This document shows positions 9,204 to 17,259 of a DNA stretch of 64,000 nt, one piece after another. The notes below the pieces were generated by a model. It was not told where the DNA came from and searched no databases. It saw nothing but the letters and a program-made list of their open reading frames with translations. The DNA is from Nocardioides sp. GY 10127 (GTDB lineage Bacteria > Actinomycetota > Actinomycetes > Propionibacteriales > Nocardioidaceae), in NCBI RefSeq assembly GCF_004919085.1, contig NZ_STGL01000001.1, forward strand, positions 62,001 through 126,000, in the 5' to 3' direction. Position 1 is the stretch's first letter; the number at the start of each line of letters is the position of its first letter. The translations under genes and the position numbers were made by a program.

Positions 9204-9227
9204 CCCCTGGCCACACCGCGTCCGCCC

Positions 9228-9290
9228 GATAGTCCCTGACCAACGGACCCGATTCCCGCCCCGCGGAGGGTCCGTTGGTCAGGGACTATC
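9228..9290. repeat. Perfect 23-bp inverted repeat with 17-nt spacer
   Basis: The arms at 9228-9250 and 9268-9290 are exact reverse complements (left arm begins GATAGTCCCTGACCAACGGA). The element lies 24 nt after the stop of the PAS/MCP-like gene. The stem is long enough to act as a terminator, but no U-run follows. The internal core CTGACCAACGG resembles the GGTCACCAACGG core of the repeats near 37.4 and 62 kb, so it may be a related interspersed element. Confidence 0.75.
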
Positions 9291-9353
9291 GCTGCTCCTG
9301 GCCGCGGCGGAAACTTTGCAAACGATTTCGCTGGGACCCCTCCGACTCGTCGT

Positions 9354-9800
9354 GTGAAGGACGATGAAGAAGGTGTGAACACCATCCTGCTCGTCGAGGA
9401 CGACGAGGACATCGCGTTCCTCGTCCGGCTGGTGCTGACCTCGGCGGGCTGCCAGGTCACCACCTGTCGCACCGCCGACGAGGCCCTCAGACACCTGGCC
9501 GCCGCCGCCCTCCCGGCCACCCCGCCCTTCGACCTCCTGGTCACCGATGTCCACCTCCCGGGGCCCCTGGACGGGCTGGCGCTCGTGGCCCGGGCGCGGG
9601 CCGAGGGCCTGGAGCCGGTCGCCGGCACCCTGGTGATCTCGGCCAGCGTGGGTACCGCCGACCTGGCCGGGTACGCCCGGGCCGGGGTGGGGGAGAGCTT
9701 CCTGGGCAAGCCGTTCGAGCTGAGCGACCTCACGGCGAGGGTGCGCGACCTGCTGGAGCGGGCCGGGCGCCCGTGCGTCGGGGCGCCGCTCGCGGTCTGA
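9354..9800 (+). CDS. Stand-alone response regulator receiver protein
   Basis: This is a single CheY-like receiver domain of 148 aa with no output domain. It has the acidic pocket (ILLVEDDEDIAFLV), a phospho-acceptor Asp in LLVTDVHLPGP (residue 65 counting from 9354), a Ser/Thr switch region (LVISASVG) and the invariant Lys in FLGKPFELSDL. The start is uncertain: GTG at 9354 gives the longest frame, but GTG at 9375 (VNTILLVEDD) fits the domain boundary better; neither has a clean ribosome site. It sits between the PAS/MCP-like gene and rnhB. By content it may receive phosphate from the MASE1 kinase at 4335-7298; that partnership is inferred. Confidence 0.85.
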   Translation: MKDDEEGVNTILLVEDDEDIAFLVRLVLTSAGCQVTTCRTADEALRHLAAAALPATPPFDLLVTDVHLPGPLDGLALVARARAEGLEPVAGTLVISASVGTADLAGYARAGVGESFLGKPFELSDLTARVRDLLERAGRPCVGAPLAV

Positions 9801-9889
9801 GGCCCGCGATCCCGCGGGTCGGGCGCCGCACCCGGGCGCGCCTGCGGCACCCTGGTGCGGTGACGGGTGGCGTGAGGGGCGACAGGGCC

Positions 9890-10597
9890 GTGACCGAGCC
9901 GGCCGAGCCGGGCGAGCCGGTTGAGCCGGGCGTAGGAGTCCCCACCCACGCCCTCGAGGACGAGGTCCTCGCTGCCACCGGTGCGTCGCGGCTGGCGGCG
10001 CTGGACGAGGTCGGCCGCGGCGCGGCCGCCGGTGAGCTCGTCGTCTGCGCGGTCGTCCCCGGGCCGAGGCCGGCGCCGGAGGGGCTCGCCGACTCCAAGC
10101 TGCTGTCGGCGGCCGAGCGGGCCAGGCTGGAGACGGTCCTCCTGGGATGGGTCGAGGCGCACGCCTTCGGCGCGGCGAGCGCGGCCGAGATCGACGACCT
10201 GGGCATGGCCCGCTGCCTCACGCTGGCCGCCACCCGGGCGTTGGCCGGGCTGCCGCAGCCGCCCGACCACGTCCTGCTCGACGGGCCGCACGACTACGTG
10301 GGGCACCCGTGGCAGGTGACGGCCCGGGCCAAGGCCGACCGGGACAGCATCGCGGTGGCCGCCGCGTCCGTGCTGGCCAAGGAGCACCGCGACCGACGCA
10401 TGCGCGCGCTCGCCGAGACGTGGCCGGGCTACGGGTTCGAGGAGAACGTCGGCTACCTCTCGGGCGCCCACGACGAGGCGCTCGGACGCCTCGGGCCGAC
10501 GCCCGAGCACCGCACGAGCTGGCGCTTCATGGAGTCGCACCCGCAGTGGGAGCACGCCCGCCGGGGCGTCGTGCAGCTCTCGCTCTTCGGCGGCTGA
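9890..10597 (+). CDS. rnhB: Ribonuclease HII
   Basis: The protein (about 235 aa) is the endonuclease that removes RNA from RNA-DNA hybrids and single ribonucleotides from DNA. All catalytic motifs are present: LAALDEVGRGAAAGELVV (Asp-Glu of motif I, near residue 38), HVLLDGPHDY (Asp) and KADRDSIAVAAASVLAKEHR (Asp). The C-terminus ends in HARRGVVQLSLFG, as is usual in actinobacteria. The GTG at 9890 follows AGGGG by about 10 nt; an in-frame GTG at 9860 with a possible -10 CACCCT just before it is the alternative, leaderless start. The N-terminal EPGEPVEPG stretch is low-complexity and not part of the fold. Confidence 0.93.
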   Translation: MTEPAEPGEPVEPGVGVPTHALEDEVLAATGASRLAALDEVGRGAAAGELVVCAVVPGPRPAPEGLADSKLLSAAERARLETVLLGWVEAHAFGAASAAEIDDLGMARCLTLAATRALAGLPQPPDHVLLDGPHDYVGHPWQVTARAKADRDSIAVAAASVLAKEHRDRRMRALAETWPGYGFEENVGYLSGAHDEALGRLGPTPEHRTSWRFMESHPQWEHARRGVVQLSLFGG

Positions 10598-10627
10598 CGG
10601 CCGCCCAGGACGCGACGGGCCGGAGGC

Positions 10628-10969
10628 TCAGCCGCGCAGCACCTTCTCCAGGGCCTTGCCCTTCGCGAGCTCGTCGACCAGCTTGTCGAGGATGCGGACG
10701 CGGCGCATGAGCGGGTCCTCGACCTGCTCGACCCGGACGCCGCAGACGACGCCGGTCACCAGGTCGGAGGCGGGGTTGAGGCAGGCGTCCTCGAAGAAGG
10801 CGGCGAAGGTGGTGCCCGCCTCCACGTGGGCCGCGAGCGCGGCGTCGTCGAACCCGGTGAGCCAGGTCAGGACGGCGTGGAGCTCCTCCTTGGTCCGGCC
10901 CTTCCGCTCCACCTTGGCGAGGTAGAGCGGGTAGACGGAGCCGAAGGGCATGGCGGCGACGCGGTCCAT
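10628..10969 (-). CDS. DUF2200 family protein
   Basis: This 113-aa cytosolic protein matches DUF2200 along its full length. It has the family start (VAAMPFGSVYPLYLAKVERKG), the central WLTGFDDAAL and FFEDA segments, and the C-terminal VEDPLMRRVRILDKLVDEL run. Function is unknown. The gene converges on rnhB. No Shine-Dalgarno sequence is seen; instead TACGCT ends 6 nt before the ATG, the leaderless layout seen elsewhere in this window. Confidence 0.85.
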   Translation of the reverse strand: MDRVAAMPFGSVYPLYLAKVERKGRTKEELHAVLTWLTGFDDAALAAHVEAGTTFAAFFEDACLNPASDLVTGVVCGVRVEQVEDPLMRRVRILDKLVDELAKGKALEKVLRG

Positions 10970-11060
10970 GCCGACAGCGTAGGCGCTGGTGTGGGCAGGG
11001 CCACTGCCGTAGGGCGACGGCGGTCAGGTTCCGGTCAGGTCCGCGGGGCAAGGGTGAGGT

Positions 11061-13442
11061 GTGACCCTCTCCCCGGACTCCCCGCAGCCGTCACCCGGTA
11101 CCCCTGACCGCGGGCCCGCCGCGCCCCTCGCCGCCGGCGTCGGGCTCGTGCTGGCGCGGGCGAGGGCCGTCGTGGTCGTGCCGACCTACTGCGAGGCCGA
11201 GGGCATCGACGCGATCCTCGACCGGCTGCTCGCGCTCACCCCGCCGGACGGCGTGGACCTCGACGTCCTCGTGGTCGACGACGAGAGCCCGGACGGGACG
11301 GGCGACCTGGTCGCGGCCAGGGCCGCCACCGACCCGCGCCTCCACCTCCTGCGCCGTCACGACCGCACCGGCCTGGGCGCCGCCTACCGCGACGGCTTCG
11401 CGCACGCACTGGCCGAGGGCTACGACGCGGTGGTGCAGATGGACGCGGACGGCTCGCACCCGGCCGACGCGGTGCCGGCGATGCTGGAGCGGCTGCTCGG
11501 GCACGGGTCCGAGGGCTCGGACGATCGCCCCGACGTGGTCCTGGGCTCGCGCTACGTGCCCGGCGGCCGCACCGAGGGCTGGCCCCTGCGTCGCCGGCTG
11601 CTCTCGCGCGCCGCCAACGGCTACGCCCGCACCGTGCTGGGCCTGGGCACCCGTGACGCCACCGCCGGGTTCCGGGCCTGGAGCGCGGACGCGGTGCGCC
11701 GGGCGGGCGTCCTGTCGACCCGCTCCTCCGGATACGGCTTCCAGGTCGAGAACACCTGGCACGCCGAGCGCCGCGGCCTGCGGGTCGACGAGCACCCCAT
11801 CACCTTCACCGAGCGGGAGACCGGAGCGTCCAAGATGAGCCTCGCCACCGCCCGCGAGGCGTGGATGCTCGTGCTGCGCTGGCGGCTGGGGGAGGTGCGA
11901 CCGTGGACGCCGGTCGTCCTGGTGCTCGCGCTCGCCCTGATCGCCCGCCTCGCCATGCTGACCCAGCCGCTCACCTCCGACGAGGGCGGCTTCCTCATGG
12001 TCGCCGCCCAGTGGCACGCCGGCACCTCGCTGTACGGCGACTACTGGGTCGACAGGCCCCCGCTGCTCATCGGGCTCTTCCAGCTCGCGGACCTCCTGCG
12101 CGCGGGCCTGCTGGGCGCGGCCCACGCGGTGCTCGGCGGGGGCGCGGCCCTGCCGGCCTGGCTCACCGACGGTGCCGCCGCGCTGCGCCTCGTGGGGCTC
12201 GGCTGCGTCGCCGTCTCCGTGCTGCTCGCCGCGCGGCTGACGTCGCTGCTGGCGCCCACCCGGCGGGTGGCGCCCCTGCTCGGGGCCGCGGTCGCGGGCA
12301 TCTTCCTGGTCGACCCCCTGCTCGGCGCCTCCGAGGTGGACGGCGAGCTGCTGGCCGCGCCCCTCGTGCTCGGCGGCCTGCTCACCGTCGTCCTGGCGTG
12401 GCGGGCCGGCGACGTGGGGCGGACCCGCGCCGCCCTCGGCTGGTGGGCCCTGGCCGGGCTGCTCACGGCGGCCGGGTTCGGGGTCAAGCAGTCGATGCTG
12501 GACGTCGGGGTGGCCGGTGCGGTCGCCGTGCTCGTCCTGCTCCGGCGGGGACGCCGCGGCGAGGCGCTGCGGGCGGTCGGCGCGCTGGGCCTCGGCGTGG
12601 TCGTGGGCTGCGCGGCGATGGTCGCGTGGGCCGCGCTGCGCGGCACCGACCCGGTGCAGCTCCTGCACGCGGTCGTCACCTTCCGGTTCCGCGCCTCGGC
12701 GGTGATCGGCGCCGACGCGTCCTCGGCCACTCCCGCCCGCGCCCTCAGCCTGGTGAGCGCCTTCGCCGGTTCGGGCGCGCTGTTCCTCCTCCTGGTCGCG
12801 GCCGTGCCCGGGCTGCGGCGCCGCGGGCTCGCGGCACCCCGCTCCGAGGGCACGGGCGTGGGCGTGCCGCTGGGGCTGCTCTGCGTGGCGGTCGTCGCCT
12901 GGGAGCTCGTGGCGGTCGCCGCGGGCGGCTCCTACTGGCTGCACTACCTCATCGGCACGGTGCCCGGGCTCGTCCTGGTCGCCGGGTGGGTGCTGGACCG
13001 GCGTCCCTACCGGGGCCGTCGGGTGGCCGGCGTCCTCGCCTACGCGGCGGCCGTGGGCGTCGCCGCCGTGGCCGTGGTGGCGACGGCGGCCCCCAGCACG
13101 TCGGCCGCGGACAGCGCCCAGGTCTCCCACTACCTGGCCGCGCACTCGACGCCCGCCGACACCGCCGTCGTGGCGTTCGGGGACCCCGCGATCCTCGAGG
13201 AGGCCGGGCTGGCCAGCCCCTACCCGGAGCTGTGGAGCCTGCCGGTCCGGGTGCGGGACGCCGACCTGACGACCCTGACCCGGGTGCTGCGCTCGCCCGA
13301 GGCGCCGACCTTCGTGGTGGTCGACGGCGACAGCCTGGCGACCTGGGGGGTGGACGCCACCCGCGCGGAGGCCGTCCTGCTGGAGCGCTACCGCGTGGTG
13401 CACGTCGCCGACGACTGGCACGTGTACCGGCTGCGAGCCTGA
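11061..13442 (+). CDS. DPM1-like glycosyltransferase fused to GT-C membrane domain
   Basis: This 793-aa protein has two parts. Residues about 35-270 are a GT2 polyprenyl-phosphate mannosyltransferase-type domain: VVVVPTYCEAEGIDAILDRL, VLVVDDESPDGTGDL, the metal site MDADGSHP, and the late FTERETGASKMS motif. Residues about 280-790 form a multi-pass membrane domain like ArnT/PMT GT-C enzymes, opening with the loop TSDEGGFLMVAAQWHAG, whose acidic pair is the typical catalytic position, followed by YGDYWVDRPPLL. The first domain would charge a polyprenyl phosphate with sugar; the second would use the lipid-linked sugar on an extracytoplasmic acceptor. Acceptor and sugar are unknown. The start GTG at 11061 has only a weak GGGTGAG upstream. 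Confidence 0.8.
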   Translation: MTLSPDSPQPSPGTPDRGPAAPLAAGVGLVLARARAVVVVPTYCEAEGIDAILDRLLALTPPDGVDLDVLVVDDESPDGTGDLVAARAATDPRLHLLRRHDRTGLGAAYRDGFAHALAEGYDAVVQMDADGSHPADAVPAMLERLLGHGSEGSDDRPDVVLGSRYVPGGRTEGWPLRRRLLSRAANGYARTVLGLGTRDATAGFRAWSADAVRRAGVLSTRSSGYGFQVENTWHAERRGLRVDEHPITFTERETGASKMSLATAREAWMLVLRWRLGEVRPWTPVVLVLALALIARLAMLTQPLTSDEGGFLMVAAQWHAGTSLYGDYWVDRPPLLIGLFQLADLLRAGLLGAAHAVLGGGAALPAWLTDGAAALRLVGLGCVAVSVLLAARLTSLLAPTRRVAPLLGAAVAGIFLVDPLLGASEVDGELLAAPLVLGGLLTVVLAWRAGDVGRTRAALGWWALAGLLTAAGFGVKQSMLDVGVAGAVAVLVLLRRGRRGEALRAVGALGLGVVVGCAAMVAWAALRGTDPVQLLHAVVTFRFRASAVIGADASSATPARALSLVSAFAGSGALFLLLVAAVPGLRRRGLAAPRSEGTGVGVPLGLLCVAVVAWELVAVAAGGSYWLHYLIGTVPGLVLVAGWVLDRRPYRGRRVAGVLAYAAAVGVAAVAVVATAAPSTSAADSAQVSHYLAAHSTPADTAVVAFGDPAILEEAGLASPYPELWSLPVRVRDADLTTLTRVLRSPEAPTFVVVDGDSLATWGVDATRAEAVLLERYRVVHVADDWHVYRLRA

Positions 13443-13482
13443 GTTCGTCCGGCAGGAGGGGCTCGTCCGGCAGGATGGGGCC

Positions 13483-15288
13483 GTGCACTACGTGGGAGTC
13501 GACCTCGCCTGGGGGCAGCGCAACCCGACCGGCCTCGCCGTCATCGACGAGCAGGCGCGGCTCCTGCACGTCTCGACCGTCCGCTCGGACGACGAGATCG
13601 TCGAGGCGCTCGCCCCGTTCACCGACGGGCCCTGCGCGGTGGGGATCGACGCGCCCATCGTCGTCGCCAACGCGACGGGCTCGCGGCCGGCCGAGCAGGC
13701 GTTGAGCAAGGACTTCCGCCGCTTCGAGGCCGGCACCCACCCCTCGAACACCGGCAAGCCCGAGTTCGCCGGCGGACGCACCCGGGCCCGCGTCCTGTGC
13801 AAGCGGCTCCAGCTGGACCCCGACCCGCGCAGCGGCCGCGCCCGCCGCGCGATCGAGGTCTACCCGCACGCGGCGTCCGTCGTCCTCTTCGACCTCTCGC
13901 TCACGCTGAAGTACAAGGCGAAGCCGGGACGCGACCTCGAGCTGCTGCGGCGCGAGCTGCTCACGCTCATGGGCCACGTCGAGACCATCGTGGAGACCGA
14001 CGGCTCGTGGGCGGTGCTGCGCCGACAGGTGGAGACGGCGACCCGCAAGTCGCAGCTGCGGGTCGTCGAGGACCAGGTGGACGCCGTCGTCTGCGCCTAC
14101 GTCGCCCTGTTCGCCGACACCCGGCCGGACGAGACGACGATCTACGGCGACCCCGAGCAGCGGTACCTGGAGACCGGCTACATCGTCACCCCGACCCTGC
14201 CCGCGCAGGGCGTCGAGCCGCCCGCCACGCGGGTCGCGCGCCGCGGCGGGGACGAGCTGGCGCTCGCCGTCCAGGCCTACGCGGACGACCAGCCGGGGCT
14301 GGTGGTGGCCGGGCGCGCGTGGGTCGAGGTGGTCACCGAGGTCCTGGACGAGGCTGGCATCAACTACCTCACGGTGACGGGCCGGACCAAGAGCGTCACC
14401 TCCTTCGCGGAGAAGGCCACCCGCCGGGGGGCCGACGGCGCCCTGCTCTACCCCGACCCGCTCCACGACATCCTCGACCAGGTCGGGGTCCGGGTGATCA
14501 CGTACGTGCTCTCGGACGTGGCCGCGGTCGCCGACCTGCTCGGTGCCCAGGCCGACGTCCTGGATGACCGGGACATGGGCCGCGCGACCGCCAGCGAGGG
14601 CCGGTTCGGCTACGCCAGTCGCCACCTGCTGCTCGAGGCCGGCGCCGACCTCGCCTCCCGTCGCCCCGAGCTGGCCGAGCGGCAGGCCCAGGTGCAGCTG
14701 CGGACGGTGCTCCAGCACGCCTGGGCCGAGTTCGAGCACGAGGCGCGGTACAAGGGCAACGTCCCGCCGGAGCACGCGCACGACCTGGACCGGCGCTTCA
14801 CCCTCGCCGCCGGCCTCCTCGAGCTGGCCGACCAGGAGTTCTCCGCGATCCGGGAGCGCCTCGGCTCGCCCGAGGAGACGCAGGACGACGTGCCGGGGGC
14901 CGCGCCCGCGACGGAGCCGGGCCCGACGGAGCCCAGTGCATCGCACCTGGACCCGCGCCTGGACCCGCGCGAGCTGGCGGCTTTCCTGGCCGGGCAGTTC
15001 CACGACGCCGGCTGGTCGCGCACCGACCACTACGACTGGATCGCCGGCCTCCTGCTCGAGCTCGGCATCACGAGCCTCGACGAGCTGGGCGAGGTGCTGC
15101 GCGACCCGGGGCTGCGCGGGCTCAACGAGGCGATGGCCTACCGGTTCCCGCCGGGTGCCGTGCGGCGCCTGGACGACGCGCTGCTGGGTGCGTTCGGCGA
15201 GCGCTACGTCGACCTGCGCGGCAACGCGCACCGGCGGGACCTGCTGGCCCAGCGCGCCGCGGCGATGGCCGAGGCGCGCCGGGGCTGA
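13483..15288 (+). CDS. DUF429 - RelA/SpoT synthetase domain fusion
   Basis: This is a single uninterrupted frame of 601 aa. Residues 1-230 are DUF429 (MHYVGVDLAWGQRNPTGLAV; GIDAPIVV; RRAIEVYPHAASVVLF; KYKAKPGRDLELL), an RNase H-like fold of unknown role. Residues about 245-450 are a small-alarmone-synthetase-type RelA/SpoT domain: VTGRTKSVTSFAEKATRR near 298 (ATP-binding basic motif), ILDQVGVRVITY with the metal-binding Asp332, FGYASRH near 376 (guanine-stacking Tyr), and VQLRTVLQHAWAEFEHEARYK. In the usual E-I-Q-I-R-T motif the catalytic Glu is Gln403 here. A further 110-residue helical domain ends the protein. It has no hydrolase, TGS or ACT domain. CAGGAT lies 6 nt before the GTG, so it is probably leaderless. 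(p)ppGpp synthesis is therefore uncertain. Confidence 0.8.
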   Translation: MHYVGVDLAWGQRNPTGLAVIDEQARLLHVSTVRSDDEIVEALAPFTDGPCAVGIDAPIVVANATGSRPAEQALSKDFRRFEAGTHPSNTGKPEFAGGRTRARVLCKRLQLDPDPRSGRARRAIEVYPHAASVVLFDLSLTLKYKAKPGRDLELLRRELLTLMGHVETIVETDGSWAVLRRQVETATRKSQLRVVEDQVDAVVCAYVALFADTRPDETTIYGDPEQRYLETGYIVTPTLPAQGVEPPATRVARRGGDELALAVQAYADDQPGLVVAGRAWVEVVTEVLDEAGINYLTVTGRTKSVTSFAEKATRRGADGALLYPDPLHDILDQVGVRVITYVLSDVAAVADLLGAQADVLDDRDMGRATASEGRFGYASRHLLLEAGADLASRRPELAERQAQVQLRTVLQHAWAEFEHEARYKGNVPPEHAHDLDRRFTLAAGLLELADQEFSAIRERLGSPEETQDDVPGAAPATEPGPTEPSASHLDPRLDPRELAAFLAGQFHDAGWSRTDHYDWIAGLLLELGITSLDELGEVLRDPGLRGLNEAMAYRFPPGAVRRLDDALLGAFGERYVDLRGNAHRRDLLAQRAAAMAEARRG

Positions 15289-15294
15289 GCAGGC

Positions 15295-16323
15295 TCAGAC
15301 GACGTCCTTGGCCTCGCTGATGATCTTCGCGAGCGTGGTCATCTGGGTGGCCTGCGAGGCGTAGTCCATCGCGGCGCCGTTCCAGGAGTAGACCTGCCCG
15401 GCGACGAGGGCCGGGTCGTCGGCGAACGTGGGCTGGTCGGCGAGGTCGTCGGCCTGGTAGCCCTCGACGTTGGCGAGGATGACGTCGCCGGTCATCATCT
15501 CGGCGGCGTTCTCCCAGGAGTAGATGTCCCAGTAGTAGGCGCCCTTGGGGTGCAGGTCGGTGTAGTCGACGCCGTAGGTGCTGTAGAGCTGGCTCTCGGG
15601 CTCGTCGGCGGTCTTCACGACGTAGACGCCGTCCGCGTCCGCGTACATCATCGTCACCTCGATGCCGGGGTTCGCCTCGGTGGCGCTGCGCAGGTCCGCG
15701 GCCGCGGCCTCGAACGACTTCTTGTCCTCCGCCACCTCGTCCTCGTCCGCGCCGAGGGCGAGGGCGAGGCTGGTGGTCGACTCGACGACGTCGATGCCCT
15801 TGCCGCCGATCTCGATCGCGGCCACGGGCGCGATCTTCTCCACCTGCTTCTGCTGGGACACGCCCGAGAAGCCGTAGTACGGGCCGTCGGTGTCGAGGGT
15901 GCCCTTGCGGTCCGAGGGATAGATGCCGGTGACGACGATGTCGGGGGCGGCGGCCGCGAGCTTCTCGAGGTCGATCTCACCGTAGGTGTTGCCGAGGATC
16001 TCCACACCGGAGAGGTCGTAGTCCGCGAACCGCGGGTCCGTCTTGACCTGGGTCCGCCCGAAGATCGCGACCGGGGTGATCCCGTAGGAGAGCAGCGCCA
16101 GCGCCTGGTCGGCGAACGCGACGACCCGGGTCGGCTGCGCGTCCAGGTCGATGGTCGTGCCCGTGTCGTCGGTGTAGGACCACGGGCCGCTGGCGGCGCT
16201 GCCGGAGGCCGCGCTCGACGTCTCGCCGCTGCTCATCGCGCCGCAGGCGGTGAGGGCGGGGGCGGAGAGGGCGAGGGCCACGAGGGCCGGGAGGGCCCTG
16301 CGGGTGAAGGTCGGTGCAGTCAT
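15295..16323 (-). CDS. Iron-siderophore ABC transporter substrate-binding lipoprotein
   Basis: This 342-aa lipoprotein has a signal peptide with twin-Arg-like RR followed by LPALVALALSAPALTACG, lipidated Cys27, a Ser/Gly/Ala linker, then a FepB/FecB-type two-lobed fold (RVVAFADQALALLSYGITP; GVEILGNTYGEIDLEKLAAAAPDIVVTG). It captures ferric siderophore outside the membrane for the permeases encoded upstream on the same strand. The ATG lies one base downstream of an iron box (16325-16344), and the hexamer TATGCT on the coding strand ends 6 nt before it. The gene therefore looks leaderless and separately iron-controlled as well as being last in the operon. Its stop is 6 nt from the convergent DUF429-RSH gene. 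Confidence 0.9.
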   Translation of the reverse strand: MTAPTFTRRALPALVALALSAPALTACGAMSSGETSSAASGSAASGPWSYTDDTGTTIDLDAQPTRVVAFADQALALLSYGITPVAIFGRTQVKTDPRFADYDLSGVEILGNTYGEIDLEKLAAAAPDIVVTGIYPSDRKGTLDTDGPYYGFSGVSQQKQVEKIAPVAAIEIGGKGIDVVESTTSLALALGADEDEVAEDKKSFEAAAADLRSATEANPGIEVTMMYADADGVYVVKTADEPESQLYSTYGVDYTDLHPKGAYYWDIYSWENAAEMMTGDVILANVEGYQADDLADQPTFADDPALVAGQVYSWNGAAMDYASQATQMTTLAKIISEAKDVV

Positions 16324-16324
16324 G

Positions 16325-16344
16325 AGGTAAGCATAGGCTTACCT
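16325..16344 (-). promoter_or_regulatory. Iron box (IdeR/DmdR-type) with embedded -10
   Basis: On the minus strand AGGTAAGC-CTAT-GCTTACCT is a perfect 8-bp-arm dyad close to the actinobacterial iron-box consensus TWAGGTWAGSCTWACCTWA. The -10-like TATGCT is inside it, so bound repressor would cover the promoter. The box also overlaps the TAA stop of the upstream ATPase gene. Confidence 0.85.
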
Positions 16345-17259
16345 AACTTGATTGCCCACCTCGGGGTGCTGCTCCGTCTCGTCCTCGGGCTCGTGCGGCA
16401 CGACCAGCGGGCCGCCGGTGTGCGGGTCCGCGATGACGGAGGCCTCGAGGCCGAAGGCGGTGCGCAGCACCTCCGGCGTGAGGACGTCCCACGGCGCTCC
16501 GTCGGCGACGACCCCGCCGTCGGCCAGGACCACGAGCCGGTCGGAGAACCGCGCCGCGAGGGTGAGGTCGTGCAGCACCATGACGACGGTGGCGCCCCGC
16601 CGACGGTTGATCCGGCGCACGATGCGCAGCACGTCGAGCTGGTGGCTGAGGTCGAGGAAGGTCGTCGGCTCGTCGAGCAGGATCGTCGGCGCGTCCTGGG
16701 CCAGGACGAGGGCGATCCACGCCCGCTGGAGCTGACCGCCCGACAGGGAGGCCGCGTCCCGTTCGGCGAGCTCGCTGAGCCCGGTGGCCTCGAGGGCCTC
16801 CTCCACGGCGCGCGCGTCCGCCGCCGTCCAGGGCCGCAGCATGCTCTGGTGCGGGTGGCGTCCGCGGGAGACCAGGTCGCGCACCCGCGTGGCACCGGGG
16901 GTGAGCGGCTTCTGCGGCAGGATCGCCAGCTGTCGCGCCACCTGCCGGGCGGACTGACCCTTGAGCGGGGCGCCGTGCAGGCGCACCTCGCCGGCCGCGG
17001 GGGAGAGGAGCCGCCCGAACGCCTTCAGCAGCGTGGACTTCCCGCTGCCGTTGGCGCCGACGAGCGTCGTGACGGTGCCGGGCTCGACCGCGAGGTCGAG
17101 CCCCGTCAGCACCTCGTGACCGTCGTAGGCCAGCGTGAGCCCGCGGGCCTCGAGCGCGGCTGGGCGGGGCGCGGGCGATCCCTCGTCGGCGGAGGCGGCG
17201 GAGGCAGCGGACGTGGCGGGGACGGCCGTGGCCTCGGGAGCGCGGGAGCGGGTGGTCAT
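16339..17259 (-). CDS. Iron-siderophore ABC transporter ATP-binding protein
   Basis: This 306-aa FepC-type ATPase has a Walker A (VGANGSGKSTLL), Q-loop (AILPQKPLTP), ABC signature (LSGGQLQRAWIAL), Walker B (TILLDEPTTFLD) and H-loop (VVMVLHDLT). An Ala/Ser-rich 40-residue N-terminal extension precedes the domain and is probably disordered. It powers ferric-siderophore import with the two permeases. The ATG overlaps the preceding permease stop (ATGA), which indicates translational coupling. The stop TAA lies within the iron box of the downstream lipoprotein gene. Confidence 0.92.
   Translation of the reverse strand: MTTRSRAPEATAVPATSAASAASADEGSPAPRPAALEARGLTLAYDGHEVLTGLDLAVEPGTVTTLVGANGSGKSTLLKAFGRLLSPAAGEVRLHGAPLKGQSARQVARQLAILPQKPLTPGATRVRDLVSRGRHPHQSMLRPWTAADARAVEEALEATGLSELAERDAASLSGGQLQRAWIALVLAQDAPTILLDEPTTFLDLSHQLDVLRIVRRINRRRGATVVMVLHDLTLAARFSDRLVVLADGGVVADGAPWDVLTPEVLRTAFGLEASVIADPHTGGPLVVPHEPEDETEQHPEVGNQVR

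Noticed and set aside
9310..9330. CcpA/LacI-like operator TGCAAACGATTTCG before the receiver gene
   Set aside because: The dyad is imperfect and no LacI-family gene is nearby; AT-rich promoter DNA is an adequate explanation.
14543..15364. Second plus-strand frame over the end of the DUF429-RSH gene as a separate gene
   Set aside because: Ser/Arg/Pro-rich shadow frame; the main frame carries the RelA/SpoT motifs continuously.
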